A stretch of 64,000 nt of DNA from Oleispira sp. (GTDB taxonomy: Bacteria; Pseudomonadota; Gammaproteobacteria; Pseudomonadales; Oceanobacteraceae). The position numbers and the translations under genes are program-made. The stretch spans positions 42,948 through 106,947 of the forward strand of contig JAESQF010000053.1 of the NCBI GenBank assembly GCA_016765295.1, read 5' to 3'. Shown here one piece after another: positions 9,851 to 17,857 of the stretch (its first letter is position 1; each line of letters starts with the position of its first letter). The notes under the pieces are model-generated. The model worked only from the letters and a program-made list of their open reading frames with translations. It was not told the DNA's origin and ran no database searches.

Positions 9851-10520
9851 GCTTTCGAAAGCGCTCAACATCTGCAGATTCGTCAACATCCCAGACTTTT
9901 GGCAAATACTTTGCCATGATATCTAAGCGTTCAATATCGGCCTTAGTCGATTCAAATACCGTATCAGTACTCCAAGCCTTGTTCACAAAAAGTTCAGCAT
10001 AAAACTGCTTCATCCCCAATAAGCCATAACCGCCATCTTCGGCCGGGCTAATCACTAGATCATGGTTTCTTAACTGCTGAAGGCAATTCAACAGATAAGT
10101 CTCATCCAAATCTGGCACATCAACACCGATTAATACTGGGATATAGCCACGAGACAAAGAAGATTGCACCGCTAAAGCCATTCTCTCGCCCAAGTCCGCT
10201 TTTCCTTTATCTGCATCTTTGTCTACACCGGTATCTGTACCGCTAGGCTGCTGATAAAAAGTAACCTGCTCAGCCAATGCTAACCAAGGCTTAAAGGCCT
10301 CATGTTCCGCATCACCGGCAATCCACAGCGCAATCCTAGAGGGCATGACACCAGATCCACTACTCACAGTAACCTGCTTTAAACTTCCTAGTAAACGCGC
10401 CAGCAATTGTTCATAGACAGCGCAAGCAGCTTGCTCACCTAATGCCGGAATCAAGCGGGTTTTCACTAAACCGGGCACGGGGGCTTTGGTTAAAACAATC
10501 CATTCAACTTTATTCTCCAT
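9837..10520 (-). CDS. TIGR04282-family nucleotidyl/glycosyltransferase-like protein
   Basis: 227-residue protein of the TIGR04282 (DUF2064) family, a GT-A-like nucleotidyltransferase fold. Diagnostic segments are KAPVPGLVKTRLIP near the N-terminus, IGVDVPDL in the middle and SPAEDGGYGLLGM before the C-terminus. It overlaps the preceding TIGR04283 gene by 11 bases. In this arsS context a role in building the sugar part of arsenosugars or a related metabolite is inferred; no activity can be read from the sequence. Confidence 0.85.
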   Translation of the reverse strand: MENKVEWIVLTKAPVPGLVKTRLIPALGEQAACAVYEQLLARLLGSLKQVTVSSGSGVMPSRIALWIAGDAEHEAFKPWLALAEQVTFYQQPSGTDTGVDKDADKGKADLGERMALAVQSSLSRGYIPVLIGVDVPDLDETYLLNCLQQLRNHDLVISPAEDGGYGLLGMKQFYAELFVNKAWSTDTVFESTKADIERLDIMAKYLPKVWDVDESADVERFRKLTVL

Positions 10521-11262
10521 AATATTTTTTTACTAAGAGAGCGGGCGAAACCCCAAGCCAATACATCAACCTTAATTTCCACATTAATAAAACCGTTCTC
10601 AGGCAGCCATTTTTCTGCCAACGACGCGCACTGGTTTTTAATACTGGCCCATCACAATCTGCTTTCCCCAGCTTGCGTAAACGCTTCGATATTTCTATAT
10701 CTTCCATTAAGGGAATTTCTGCATAACCTTTTAATTGCTGAAAGACATCGCTACGAATAAAAATACCCTGATCACCGGTCATTACCTGAGAAAGACGAGA
10801 GCGAAGATTCATTAATTTTGGAATAATAGAAAGAGAAAAAGTATCGGCACTAATATCTAGCTCAGGGGTAAATTGCACATCAAATCGCCCCCACTTCGTA
10901 TCAGGATTCAATCGAGATAAATAGCGTAAATGCACAGATGACAAACCACTATCACTATGCAAAAACCACAGCAGACTCGGCTCGGCATTCGTTACTGTAT
11001 GAGTTACTGCATTAGTTTCTGAATAGGATAATAAAAACTCCGCACCGGCATTCATTTGCAAGGCGCGCCCTTTATCTGATTTTAGATAGAAAACCCGATC
11101 TTGCTGGAAAAGAGCATGAGTAGAAAAACCCTCTATTACTGGAGTATTACTCGCATCAACCACCACAAGCCGATCACCATCACTTAAATAACTGACGACT
11201 TGCTGCAACCAAGACAAAACAGATTCATCTTCGTTATAAATAGGAACGACTATGTTAATCAC
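10510..11262 (-). CDS. TIGR04283-family GT2 glycosyltransferase
   Basis: Family 2 glycosyltransferase, 250 residues, starting MINIVVPIYNEDESV. The usual DxD position reads LHSDSGL, and the family's AEIPLMEDIEISKRLRKLG motif is intact. No membrane segment is obvious apart from a hydrophobic stretch near the C-terminus (LMYWLGVSPALLV). It lies 15 bases after arsS and overlaps the TIGR04282 gene, so the three genes form one transcription unit. Confidence 0.86.
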   Translation of the reverse strand: MINIVVPIYNEDESVLSWLQQVVSYLSDGDRLVVVDASNTPVIEGFSTHALFQQDRVFYLKSDKGRALQMNAGAEFLLSYSETNAVTHTVTNAEPSLLWFLHSDSGLSSVHLRYLSRLNPDTKWGRFDVQFTPELDISADTFSLSIIPKLMNLRSRLSQVMTGDQGIFIRSDVFQQLKGYAEIPLMEDIEISKRLRKLGKADCDGPVLKTSARRWQKNGCLRTVLLMWKLRLMYWLGVSPALLVKKYYGE

Positions 11263-11277
11263 GAATCAAACTTTCCA

Positions 11278-12231
11278 TTAATCAAGAGCTCCACCACAGC
11301 TACTGCCTTGGCCCGCAGTACAGCCATAACAATGGTCGGCAACTTTAATCGGTAAACCATTAATATCAGCACTTAATAAATCACTTAAGTGACGAGTAGT
11401 GCCCGCAAGCGGCATCTCTAACATCTGATTAAAATCACAATCATAAAGATTACCCAGCCAATCAACACTCACCGTATTCAAACACATCACCCCGGCTAAA
11501 TTTTCCGGCGAGTAACTGTCTTTGAGTAAATTAATATAATCGTAAAACTCACCCTGCGCTAACAGCACCGCACCAAAACGCGAGATAGGCATATTAGTGA
11601 TGGTGAACAGATTATTAAACTGAATATCATACTCCGCCCCAAGCTGCTCTTTATAAGTCGCCTCTAACTCAACCTGACCTGGGGGTAAAAAAGCCCCACC
11701 TGGGTTATAGACAAGGTTTAAAGGTAAAGAGGAATCATCTAAGCCATAACCAAGCGCATTAAGCTTCTGCAAACCTTCAATGCTTGATTCGAAAACACCC
11801 TTACCACGCTGAGAATCAACATTCTCTTCGCTATAACAAGGTAACGAAGCAACGACCTCTACTTTATAATCGGCTAAAAATTGAGCAAGATCTTCTTGGC
11901 CTGGCTCATTCAGAATCGTCAGATTACAACGATCAATCACCGTCACCCCAAGTGCACGGGCCGCTTTCACCAGATAACGAAAATGCGGCATTAACTCAGG
12001 GGCACCGCCGGTTAAATCTAATGTCTGTACGTTATGCTGCTTCAGAATATCGATAACCAAATCAATATTCGCCTTATCCATCTGCTCAGTACGCTTAGGC
12101 CCTGCATTCACATGGCAATGGGTACAGCTAAGATTGCAGGTATAACCTAGGTTAACCTGCAAAATTTCTAGTTTAGATCGTGTTAATGCAGGGAAGTTAG
12201 ACACCATCAATAAAGGCTTTGTATCTCTCAT
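11278..12231 (-). CDS. arsS: Arsenosugar biosynthesis radical SAM protein ArsS
   Basis: Radical SAM enzyme of the ArsS family with the DUF3641 C-terminal half; 317 residues. The [4Fe-4S] cysteines are Cys32, Cys36 and Cys39 (CNLSCTHCHVNAGP). DLTGGAPEL is the SAM-binding GGE-like motif. The C-terminal HCYGCTAGQGSSCGGALD carries extra cysteines conserved in ArsS. By family knowledge it makes the 5'-deoxyadenosyl-dimethylarsine precursor of arsenosugars. No arsM is visible in this window. It is first gene of the three-gene unit running to 9837. Confidence 0.92.
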   Translation of the reverse strand: MRDTKPLLMVSNFPALTRSKLEILQVNLGYTCNLSCTHCHVNAGPKRTEQMDKANIDLVIDILKQHNVQTLDLTGGAPELMPHFRYLVKAARALGVTVIDRCNLTILNEPGQEDLAQFLADYKVEVVASLPCYSEENVDSQRGKGVFESSIEGLQKLNALGYGLDDSSLPLNLVYNPGGAFLPPGQVELEATYKEQLGAEYDIQFNNLFTITNMPISRFGAVLLAQGEFYDYINLLKDSYSPENLAGVMCLNTVSVDWLGNLYDCDFNQMLEMPLAGTTRHLSDLLSADINGLPIKVADHCYGCTAGQGSSCGGALD

Positions 12232-12319
12232 GAAACTTGCAAACCATTAAAATAATTATTATTGAATAAAGATAACGTAATTTGAGGGGCGAAGCGCGAA
12301 TAAGTTCACCCTAATTAGG

Positions 12320-12349
12320 TTGTCATAAGACCCTTGAAAGTAATAGAAT
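12320..12349 (+). promoter_or_regulatory. Promoter of tRNA-Arg
   Basis: TTGTCA (12320-12325), 18 bp, TAGAAT (12344-12349), followed by a GC-rich discriminator GGCCCGC, as is usual for stable-RNA promoters under stringent control. The tRNA begins 16 bases further on. Confidence 0.6.
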
Positions 12350-12365
12350 GGCCCGCTGAATATGT

Positions 12366-12441
12366 CTCCTCATAGTTTAACTGGATAAAACTGCCGCCTC
12401 CTAAGCGGCTGCTCTGGGTTCGAGTCCCGGTGGGGAGACCA
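12366..12441 (+). tRNA. tRNA-Arg (anticodon CCT)
   Basis: 76 nt with encoded CCA. The acceptor CTCCTCA pairs with TGGGGAG. The D arm is GTTT/AAAC, the anticodon stem GCCGC/GCGGC has loop CTCCTAA (anticodon CCT, reads AGG), and the T arm CTGGG/CCCGG has loop TTCGAGT. The fold is complete. Its 3' 15 bases are the island attachment core, so integration leaves the tRNA intact. Confidence 0.95.
12427..12441 (+). other. attL core
   Basis: CCGGTGGGGAGACCA, the T-arm/acceptor 3' end of tRNA-Arg. It is identical over 15 bp to 48675-48689, and the flanks diverge immediately on both sides. Confidence 0.9.
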
Positions 12442-12575
12442 ATTCTACATTTCAGAACATCCTGCACAATCCAAGAACATCCATTTATCATATCTAAAAC
12501 CCTACATACATAGCATATTTCGTCCACCAGCGTTTTTTATCGTTTAAAGATCGTTATGGACAGCCGATACTTTTT

Positions 12576-12612
12576 GGGGGTACAGTTGGGGGTACAGAAT
12601 TCCTGTACCCCC
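12576..12612. repeat. Left-end GGGGGTACAG repeats (putative integrase arm sites)
   Basis: Two direct copies of GGGGGTACAG (12576-12585 and 12588-12597; 12-bp period) and one inverted copy (12603-12612). The same direct doublet occurs at the right end of the island. Position and symmetry suggest arm-type binding sites of the integrase or its directionality factor. They lie directly before the integrase start, so they could also regulate that gene. Confidence 0.8.
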
Positions 12613-12654
12613 AGATGCTGGGCTGGGGGCTAAATTGATACTAAAGAATTGATA

Positions 12655-13848
12655 ATGCCTTTAACAGATACAAAGATTAAAACAGCAAAATCCAAAGATA
12701 AAAGTTACAAGCTAGCCGATGGCGAAGGTCTGTATTTATTGGTAAGAAGTTCCGGCACAAAGAGCTGGCAAATGAAGTACCGATTCCTCAACAAAGAAAA
12801 AACGTTAACGCTAGGCAAGTACCCTGAAATCAATATAAAGGGAGCCCGCCGATTAAAGTTTGAAGCTAAATCTCTACTTTCAGAAAACATCGATCCCAAT
12901 CAAAATAAAAAAGACAAAATACAATCCTTCAAAAAAGACCATGAAAATGAGTTCATAGAAGTTGCTGAGAGATGGTATAAAAACCAACTTCCACGATTGT
13001 CTCAAAAATACGCAATCAAAACCCACCGCCTTCTTTCCGGCTGGGTTTACCCGATAATCGGTAAACTAAGCATTAAAAAGATATCAACTCGCGATATTCT
13101 TGATGTGCTTAGAGCAATGGAAAAAAAAGGGATAGGAGAAACCACTCGTAAAACCAAAGGGTTAATCGAGCAGGTTTTTACATTTGCCCTTGCTGAAGGT
13201 CTAGTGGATAACAATCCTGCCACTGGTGTTGAAAAGGCGCTTAAAGCTTTACCTCCTGTACAGCACCAAAGACACCTGCCCTTTAAACGCCTCGGTGAAC
13301 TTGTTATAAAAATTAAGCAAGATAGCGGCAGTACTGTTTCCCAATTAAGTTTTTTATTGCTTATCCATACAATGGTTAGAACAAATGAAGTCCGCTGGAT
13401 GGAATGGACAGACATCGATTTTGAGAAAAAGCTTTGGAATATTTCTGCTGAAAAAATGAAGATGCGCAAAGGCCACATTGTCCCGCTCAGTAAACAAGCC
13501 TTAGTTATTTTAGAACAACTTAAGATGATTAATGGAAGATCGCGCTACGTCATGAATAGTACGGTAAAAGCTGACCAGCCTATGAGTGAGAATGTATTTC
13601 TAGACTTACTAAAGCGTATCGATATGACCTCAGCGACAACGACTCATGGTTTAAGAGGAACAGCATCATCTTACCTGCACGATTTAGGTGAAAACACACT
13701 TGCTATTGAAAAGTGCTTAGCTCACTCAGATAAAAATAAAGTTAGGGATGCATATAACCATACTGATTATTTAGACGAAAGAGTGATTCTCATGCAAAAA
13801 TGGTCAGATATTATTGATCAGAAGAATGTAGTTCGAATAGCCTCATGA
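12655..13848 (+). CDS. P4-type tyrosine integrase
   Basis: About 397 residues. The N-terminal DUF4102 arm-binding domain (MPLTDTKIKTAKSKDKSYKL ... LTLGKYPEINIKGAR) is followed by a SAM-like core-binding domain and the tyrosine recombinase catalytic domain. Catalytic residues visible are the Arg in HTMVRTNEVRW, the H-x-x-R in THGLRGTASSYLH, the His in LAHSDKNK and the Tyr in the DAYNHTDYLDER region. I chose the ATG at 12655; a TTG two codons earlier (12649) is in frame. Its position beside tRNA-Arg makes it the island integrase. Confidence 0.95.
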   Translation: MPLTDTKIKTAKSKDKSYKLADGEGLYLLVRSSGTKSWQMKYRFLNKEKTLTLGKYPEINIKGARRLKFEAKSLLSENIDPNQNKKDKIQSFKKDHENEFIEVAERWYKNQLPRLSQKYAIKTHRLLSGWVYPIIGKLSIKKISTRDILDVLRAMEKKGIGETTRKTKGLIEQVFTFALAEGLVDNNPATGVEKALKALPPVQHQRHLPFKRLGELVIKIKQDSGSTVSQLSFLLLIHTMVRTNEVRWMEWTDIDFEKKLWNISAEKMKMRKGHIVPLSKQALVILEQLKMINGRSRYVMNSTVKADQPMSENVFLDLLKRIDMTSATTTHGLRGTASSYLHDLGENTLAIEKCLAHSDKNKVRDAYNHTDYLDERVILMQKWSDIIDQKNVVRIAS

Positions 13849-13862
13849 AATTTTACTTCCTG

Positions 13863-13889
13863 TTAATGGGATGTTAATCATCCCATTAA
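13863..13889. terminator. Hairpin between integrase and convergent small gene
   Basis: Perfect 11-bp stem TTAATGGGATG / CATCCCATTAA with a 5-nt loop, between the integrase stop and the stop of the convergent 62-codon gene. It has no long T run, so it may be a weak or factor-assisted bidirectional terminator. Confidence 0.55.
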
Positions 13890-14078
13890 TTACTCTTTGT
13901 TTGATTCTCCAACTTCATAATGCACCAGAAGCTTGTCATCACGCAACTTGGGAGCCGTTCCACTTCTGGCTAACTTAAAATCTACGTTACTGTCGCCGAC
14001 GACGGCACTATTAACTTTCTTCTGCTCAGTATTCTCATCAAATATTGATGCCTTACTTTTCTCTAGTTCTTTTTTCAT
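13890..14078 (-). CDS. Small hypothetical protein (62 aa)
   Basis: Unrecognised small, charged protein (MKKELEKSKASIFDENTEQK...). Its start overlaps the stop of the upstream 81-codon gene in ATGA (14075-14078), which supports a translationally coupled pair. There is no membrane segment. It ends at the hairpin that also follows the integrase. Confidence 0.45.
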   Translation of the reverse strand: MKKELEKSKASIFDENTEQKKVNSAVVGDSNVDFKLARSGTAPKLRDDKLLVHYEVGESNKE

Positions 14079-14320
14079 TTGAGTAATTCCTTTGGTGATC
14101 GATCTTTGTGAAATAGAAGATACAAGCCCTGACCGTCATCACAAATTATTGAAAGTGTTAGCTTGTAGTCTTTTCCTATTGATTCTTCCCATTCAACATT
14201 GTCAGAAGCATGAGTTAAGAGGTTACGAGTTGTTTCGTCTTCTGGTTCATGATCGTCGGAACATAGAAACCACAGCTGACAGCTATGACCATAGGCTTTC
14301 TGCTTGCTGTTCAGTTTCAA
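14075..14320 (-). CDS. Small hypothetical protein (81 aa)
   Basis: Unrecognised; the first gene of a two-gene minus-strand unit. It is acidic in the middle (SDDHEPEDETT, DNVEWEESIGKDY) and ends in YLLFHKDRSPKELLK. The 4-bp overlap with the following gene is the main reason to believe it. An 89-codon frame on the plus strand covers the same DNA, but it lacks a good start context and neighbours. Confidence 0.45.
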   Translation of the reverse strand: MKLNSKQKAYGHSCQLWFLCSDDHEPEDETTRNLLTHASDNVEWEESIGKDYKLTLSIICDDGQGLYLLFHKDRSPKELLK

Positions 14321-14546
14321 ATGGCTCGAGTAGGTATGATTTTATTTGGATGATCAATTGAGGAGGTAAAGGTAAGGAGCCGAGTCCGGACCATTTAGTT
14401 ATTTTCTGCATGTAGTAATTCCCGAATGATTAAAATCAAGCAATTAATATATGTTTGGAAATTGGTTATTCACGGTTGTATTGAATTGTCTTAAATACCT
14501 GTTAACATTGTTCTATAATTACAATTATCAAGGAATGAATGTCGTC

Positions 14547-15902
14547 GTGAAACTATTACAATTCTTGGCCCTAGCCATACTTCCAATTTGTTCAAGTGCC
14601 GAAGTAAAAGTTTATGAAAGAGAATACACTTATAAAGCCAGTGAATCTGACAGTAAACTCAGCTCAAGAAATATGGCCGTTCAAGAAATAAAACTTGAAT
14701 TACTTAATGAGCTTGGCACACATATTTATTCAGAATTAAGTTTAGTTAATAACGAAAATGGAAGCTCTAGTGCAAGACAAGAATTACTAGCAGTTTCATC
14801 TGGAATAATTAAACTCAATATAATTGAAGATTCTTGGAACGGAGTTGAATATTATTTGAAAGCAAGACTGAAAGCCGACTCCACTAAAGTATCTGCTGAG
14901 ATATCGAAACTTGAAGGGCTCTTTAACAAAAACAGGCTACTCCAAAAGAAGCTCGATGATATTAAGTCAACACCGCAAGACGCATCTAAAGCAAATGAAA
15001 CCTATTCTAGCGCGTTAAAATATCAATTTGGACTTGAAGAGCACGAGTTAGACCTAGAAAAAGCCTTTCGTCTACACAAGAACGCAGCCAATGCAGGGCA
15101 CGTTGGAGCCCAGCGTAATTTAGGCCATTTATATGAACATGGTAAAGGGGTAAGAAAGGATCTCGAGCTTGCCATTCATTGGTACTCTAAAGCGGCTATG
15201 GCTGGTGACCAGGATGGACAGGTTTACTTAGGTGGACATTATTATTTGCAAGGGAACCCAAAAGCCATATATTGGTTAGAAATGGCTGCAAATAATGGTA
15301 GCTGGCAAGCACAATTCATGCTGGGTGAAGCATATAAAGAAGGAAAAATAATTCCTGTCGATATTAAAGCGTCCATTAAGTGGTATGAAAAATCAGCTGA
15401 TAAAGTAATAGACTCACAATATCTGCTTGGTCAAATATATTCAATGCCTCAATTAGGGAATATAGATGTAAGCAAAGCTATTCACTGGTATACAAAGGCA
15501 GCCAGCAGTGGCTACAGCTCTGCGCAGCTCGAACTTGGTTATTTGTATTGGTATGGATCATTTATGAATGACGGTTCTACACAGGTCAATCCAGATCCAT
15601 ATCGATCAATAATGTGGTTTGATAAAGCAGCAACAGGTGGTGAGGTTGATGCTATGGCTATGCTAGGATCCATTTATATGAATGGTAATGGAGATATAGA
15701 AACAGATTATAGTAAAGCATTAAAGTGGTTAACTCAGGCAGTGTCGTTTGATGATGAACGTGCTCAGCTTATGTTAGGGATGATGTATTTCCTTGGAATC
15801 GGAATAGAGAAAAATACTAATATTGGCACCTCTTGGCTGGTGAAGGCAAGAGATCAGGGTGACCCAAGGGTGGTTGCATCAGTAAATGCTCTAATACCCT
15901 AA
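14547..15902 (+). CDS. Exported Sel1-repeat protein
   Basis: I prefer the GTG at 14547 because it gives a compact signal peptide (MKLLQFLALAILPICSSA) with AAGGA at 14530-14534; an ATG at 14535 or the far upstream ATG at 14451 would add 4 or 32 residues. After the signal comes a ~100-residue alpha/beta domain (EVKVYEREYTYKASESDSK...LKADSTKVSAEISKLE) that I cannot name. At least seven Sel1 (TPR-like) repeats follow, for example LGHLYEHGKGVRKDLELAIHW, LGEAYKEGK, LGSIYMNG and LMLGMMYFLGIG. Such proteins are usually periplasmic scaffolds. The CII-like gene follows 46 bases later. The DNA is AT-rich like the rest of the island's left arm. Confidence 0.8.
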   Translation: MKLLQFLALAILPICSSAEVKVYEREYTYKASESDSKLSSRNMAVQEIKLELLNELGTHIYSELSLVNNENGSSSARQELLAVSSGIIKLNIIEDSWNGVEYYLKARLKADSTKVSAEISKLEGLFNKNRLLQKKLDDIKSTPQDASKANETYSSALKYQFGLEEHELDLEKAFRLHKNAANAGHVGAQRNLGHLYEHGKGVRKDLELAIHWYSKAAMAGDQDGQVYLGGHYYLQGNPKAIYWLEMAANNGSWQAQFMLGEAYKEGKIIPVDIKASIKWYEKSADKVIDSQYLLGQIYSMPQLGNIDVSKAIHWYTKAASSGYSSAQLELGYLYWYGSFMNDGSTQVNPDPYRSIMWFDKAATGGEVDAMAMLGSIYMNGNGDIETDYSKALKWLTQAVSFDDERAQLMLGMMYFLGIGIEKNTNIGTSWLVKARDQGDPRVVASVNALIP

Positions 15903-15948
15903 TGAACTTACAATTAGCATAATTTATTTGCAAGGATGATGGTAACAA

Positions 15949-16464
15949 ATGAAAACCAAAGAGATAAATAGATTTCTTGAAATGTTACATAGTAAAAGTA
16001 AAGATATTGGAATTAAAAAGCTATTCAATAGCGTAGCAAGTCATTATAAATCTATAGATAATAAAGACATCAGTTACGTTACATTTTCTAGTAAATTAAA
16101 TCCAAATATAGAAACGCATAAACTAAATATTGAAGATGTAATTTTTGTTATTTTAGAATTGAAAAAAAGTAATGATCATGGTGTTGTTTTAAAAGAGCTA
16201 ATGTCGATTTTCGAAATGCACATTGAATACGTCATACCAGACGTACAAATTAAAAAACATAATTATGTATCATTTATGAACACTTGGATGAAATTCAATA
16301 AAGAACATAGCGATATTCAAATAGCTTTAAATTCTGCTTTAGATGATTACAAAATATCTAGAAACGAATTGAAAAGTATCAAGACAGAGATTGAAGAGCA
16401 GATAGAAGCTTTATCCAATTTAAGAATTGCGTTAGATGATGTATGTGGAAGACAGTTAGCTTAA
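15949..16464 (+). CDS. Phage regulatory CII-like protein (copy 1)
   Basis: 171 residues, helical, resembling the Phage_CP76/CII regulator family in layout: an N-terminal helical domain with FSSKLNPNIETHKLNIEDV, then a C-terminal coiled-coil-like helix (ISRNELKSIKTEIEEQIEA). It aligns along its length with the protein at 33835-34347 (FSNKCN...HQLNLSDL; ISANEYEALHKELIDDINAT; both continue SNLR), so the island carries two paralogues. The family call is by pattern only. It is convergent with a Gly/Ala-rich gene pair. Confidence 0.55.
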   Translation: MKTKEINRFLEMLHSKSKDIGIKKLFNSVASHYKSIDNKDISYVTFSSKLNPNIETHKLNIEDVIFVILELKKSNDHGVVLKELMSIFEMHIEYVIPDVQIKKHNYVSFMNTWMKFNKEHSDIQIALNSALDDYKISRNELKSIKTEIEEQIEALSNLRIALDDVCGRQLA

Positions 16465-16485
16465 TTGAACTAACAAGCTAACTGT
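16452..16485. terminator. Bidirectional hairpin between convergent genes
   Basis: Perfect 11-bp stem ACAGTTAGCTT / AAGCTAACTGT overlapping the stop codon of the CII-like gene and 12 bases before the end of the convergent Gly/Ala-rich gene. Confidence 0.6.
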
Positions 16486-16496
16486 TCCCATAGATA

Positions 16497-16814
16497 CTAA
16501 TCAAATAACTTACTTATCCCCCATCCGACTAGTCCTATGACAGCTATGGGGGCAGCTGCGGTCATTACTGCTCCAGCAGCCATACCACCACCAACGGTTG
16601 CGCCAACTGTTGCCATTCCTGAAGATATAGCCGCGGCCCCTGCTGTACCGGCAGCTCCAGCAGTTCCGGCAAGTGCTGCCCCAGTCGTCCCTGCTGTTGC
16701 TGACATTATTGTTGCCGCTGACGCTCCACTTACTGCGGAAGCAGTCGTGGCGCCTTGAGCAAGAGTTGCCGCTGCTGATAAGGTGGCTACTTTATTTGAT
16801 ACCTTGTTTTCCAT
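16497..16814 (-). CDS. Small Gly/Ala-rich hydrophobic protein (about 105 aa)
   Basis: Almost entirely Ala, Gly, Thr, Val and Ser with glycine-zipper spacing (GAALAGTAGAAGTAGAAAIS, GATVGGGMAAGAVM), ending in a hydrophobic anchor IAVIGLVGWGISKLFD. I prefer the ATG at 16814 (MENKVSNKV) over 16823 because of GTGG spacing. The end resembles the tail of the LRAT protein at 33015 (AYKAISSFFD). It is probably membrane-inserting; whether it is a pore-former, holin-like protein or bacteriocin-like peptide cannot be decided from sequence. It is second gene of a pair with 16840-17076. Confidence 0.6.
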   Translation of the reverse strand: MENKVSNKVATLSAAATLAQGATTASAVSGASAATIMSATAGTTGAALAGTAGAAGTAGAAAISSGMATVGATVGGGMAAGAVMTAAAPIAVIGLVGWGISKLFD

Positions 16815-16839
16815 ATTTATCATCCACTTTAAATCAGAT

Positions 16840-17076
16840 TTAACTGAATCTACTCATAAGGAAAGAAACAGTAGCAGCAGCCGCTGCGAGAGGTACAACC
16901 ACAGGAGCCGCAGCTACTGAAGTGACAATAAGTACCCCTGAGACTACCGCCCCTCCTAGTCCACCCGCCACTGTAGCAACTGCAGTTCTTTCTGTACTAA
17001 CTTCATCAGAGCCAGTTATTTTTTTAGATATTTCATTTCCTACGCCACCTATACTAACCGCTTGTATAATAGTCAT
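16840..17076 (-). CDS. Small Gly/Ala/Val-rich hydrophobic protein (78 aa)
   Basis: First gene of a two-gene unit; strong GAGG ribosome site 5 bases before the ATG. A polar N-terminal third (SKKITGSDEVSTERTAV) is followed by VAGGLGGAVVSGVLIVTS and VVVPLAAAAATVSFLMSRF, two short hydrophobic helices. The context suggests that it acts with the 105-residue protein at the membrane. I do not recognise a family. Confidence 0.6.
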   Translation of the reverse strand: MTIIQAVSIGGVGNEISKKITGSDEVSTERTAVATVAGGLGGAVVSGVLIVTSVAAAPVVVPLAAAAATVSFLMSRFS

Positions 17077-17559
17077 ATTGACCTCGTCTTTATTAGTTAC
17101 TTCACATGAAGTATTTAAAGACTAATCTTTCACTTAAATAAATACATCGAGAAAAACTCTTAAGATTCTCATTAAATTCATAACTATAGGTAAATTCACC
17201 TATCACTACCTAGGATCCACTCAATCTGGTGACGACGGCGACAAGGGCTTCTCAGTTTCTCACCCATCTAATATCAAATCCTTTAGCTAAGTTATTTCAC
17301 CGGCATTCTAAAAGCAGGATTTAATTTTAATTAGACCTCTACTGTATGAATATTGAACATTGCCAATACTTATCTATTAAACCTTTAACAAACCAATCCC
17401 TTATCTTCTTCAAAAGACTAATTTAATAGAAAAAAGTTAAAGTGGCAGATTTAACGGATGGGCAGTGTTTAGGTGATTCTGTTGTCGCCATTGTCGTAAA
17501 ATTAGTAGGAGTGACGCGCAGTAAGTAGCTATATTGAGATGAGTTGGAATTACAGGCAC

Positions 17560-17597
17560 AAAAAAGGACGCTAATTGTGTTTAAAACAAAGCGTCCT
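17560..17597 (-). terminator. Rho-independent terminator of the tRNA relic
   Basis: Reading the minus strand: stem GGACGCT (17590-17596) with AGCGTCC (17566-17572), then a T run (complement of 17560-17565). It lies about 15 bases past the 3' end of the tRNA-Met-like sequence. Confidence 0.75.
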
Positions 17598-17611
17598 AAA
17601 TTGAGTAAAAA

Positions 17612-17687
17612 TGGTGGGCCTTCGCAGACTTGAACACCGGACCTGTCGATTATGAGTCGGATGCTCTAACCAGCAGAGTTACGGGCA
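17612..17687 (-). pseudogene. Degenerate tRNA-Met (CAT anticodon)
   Basis: The minus strand reads like a tRNA-Met: CTGGTTAGAGC D-loop part, CGACTCATAATCG anticodon arm with CAT, GGTGTTCAAGT T-loop part, and terminal CCA. The acceptor no longer pairs (TGCCCGT against AAGGCCC), and the D, anticodon and T stems each have mismatches. A functional tRNA is unlikely. It is probably a relic carried with its own terminator, perhaps from an earlier integration event. Confidence 0.75.
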
Positions 17688-17857
17688 TTCACCTATTAAA
17701 ACAATGACTTACAGTTAACATCCAGCCTCACACCACCAAAAATCTGGAAGCTCCAGTCCTACACCGGTCCATCACCCTTATAATTTATATATCTACCACC
17801 GCCGACACCATTTCCGGTTAACTAAAGTGTCCGCTTGTATTTGACAAGACAATACAG

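Larger units (their letters stand above)
17126..17857. other. Gene-poor stretch with a tRNA relic
   Basis: About 730 bases without a supportable protein gene. It holds the decayed tRNA-Met (17612-17687) and its terminator (17560-17597). A short inverted repeat, ATAGGT-6-ACCTAT, lies near 17190. Otherwise I see nothing. Confidence 0.6.

Noticed and set aside
12315-12527. 70-codon minus-strand frame over the tRNA-Arg region
   Set aside because: It lies entirely across the tRNA and attL, its sequence is the complement of the tRNA, and it has no ribosome site.
14092-14361. 89-codon plus-strand frame opposite the two small genes
   Set aside because: The opposite strand has two frames coupled by ATGA and this frame has no partner or clear start. 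The choice is not certain.
16537-16758. 73-codon plus-strand Ala/Pro-rich frame
   Set aside because: A shadow of the Gly/Ala-rich minus-strand gene; reversed GC-rich alanine codons produce Pro/Ala strings.
17612-17687. Functional tRNA-Met
   Set aside because: The acceptor, D, anticodon and T stems all have mismatches; only the anticodon region, loops and CCA are preserved.
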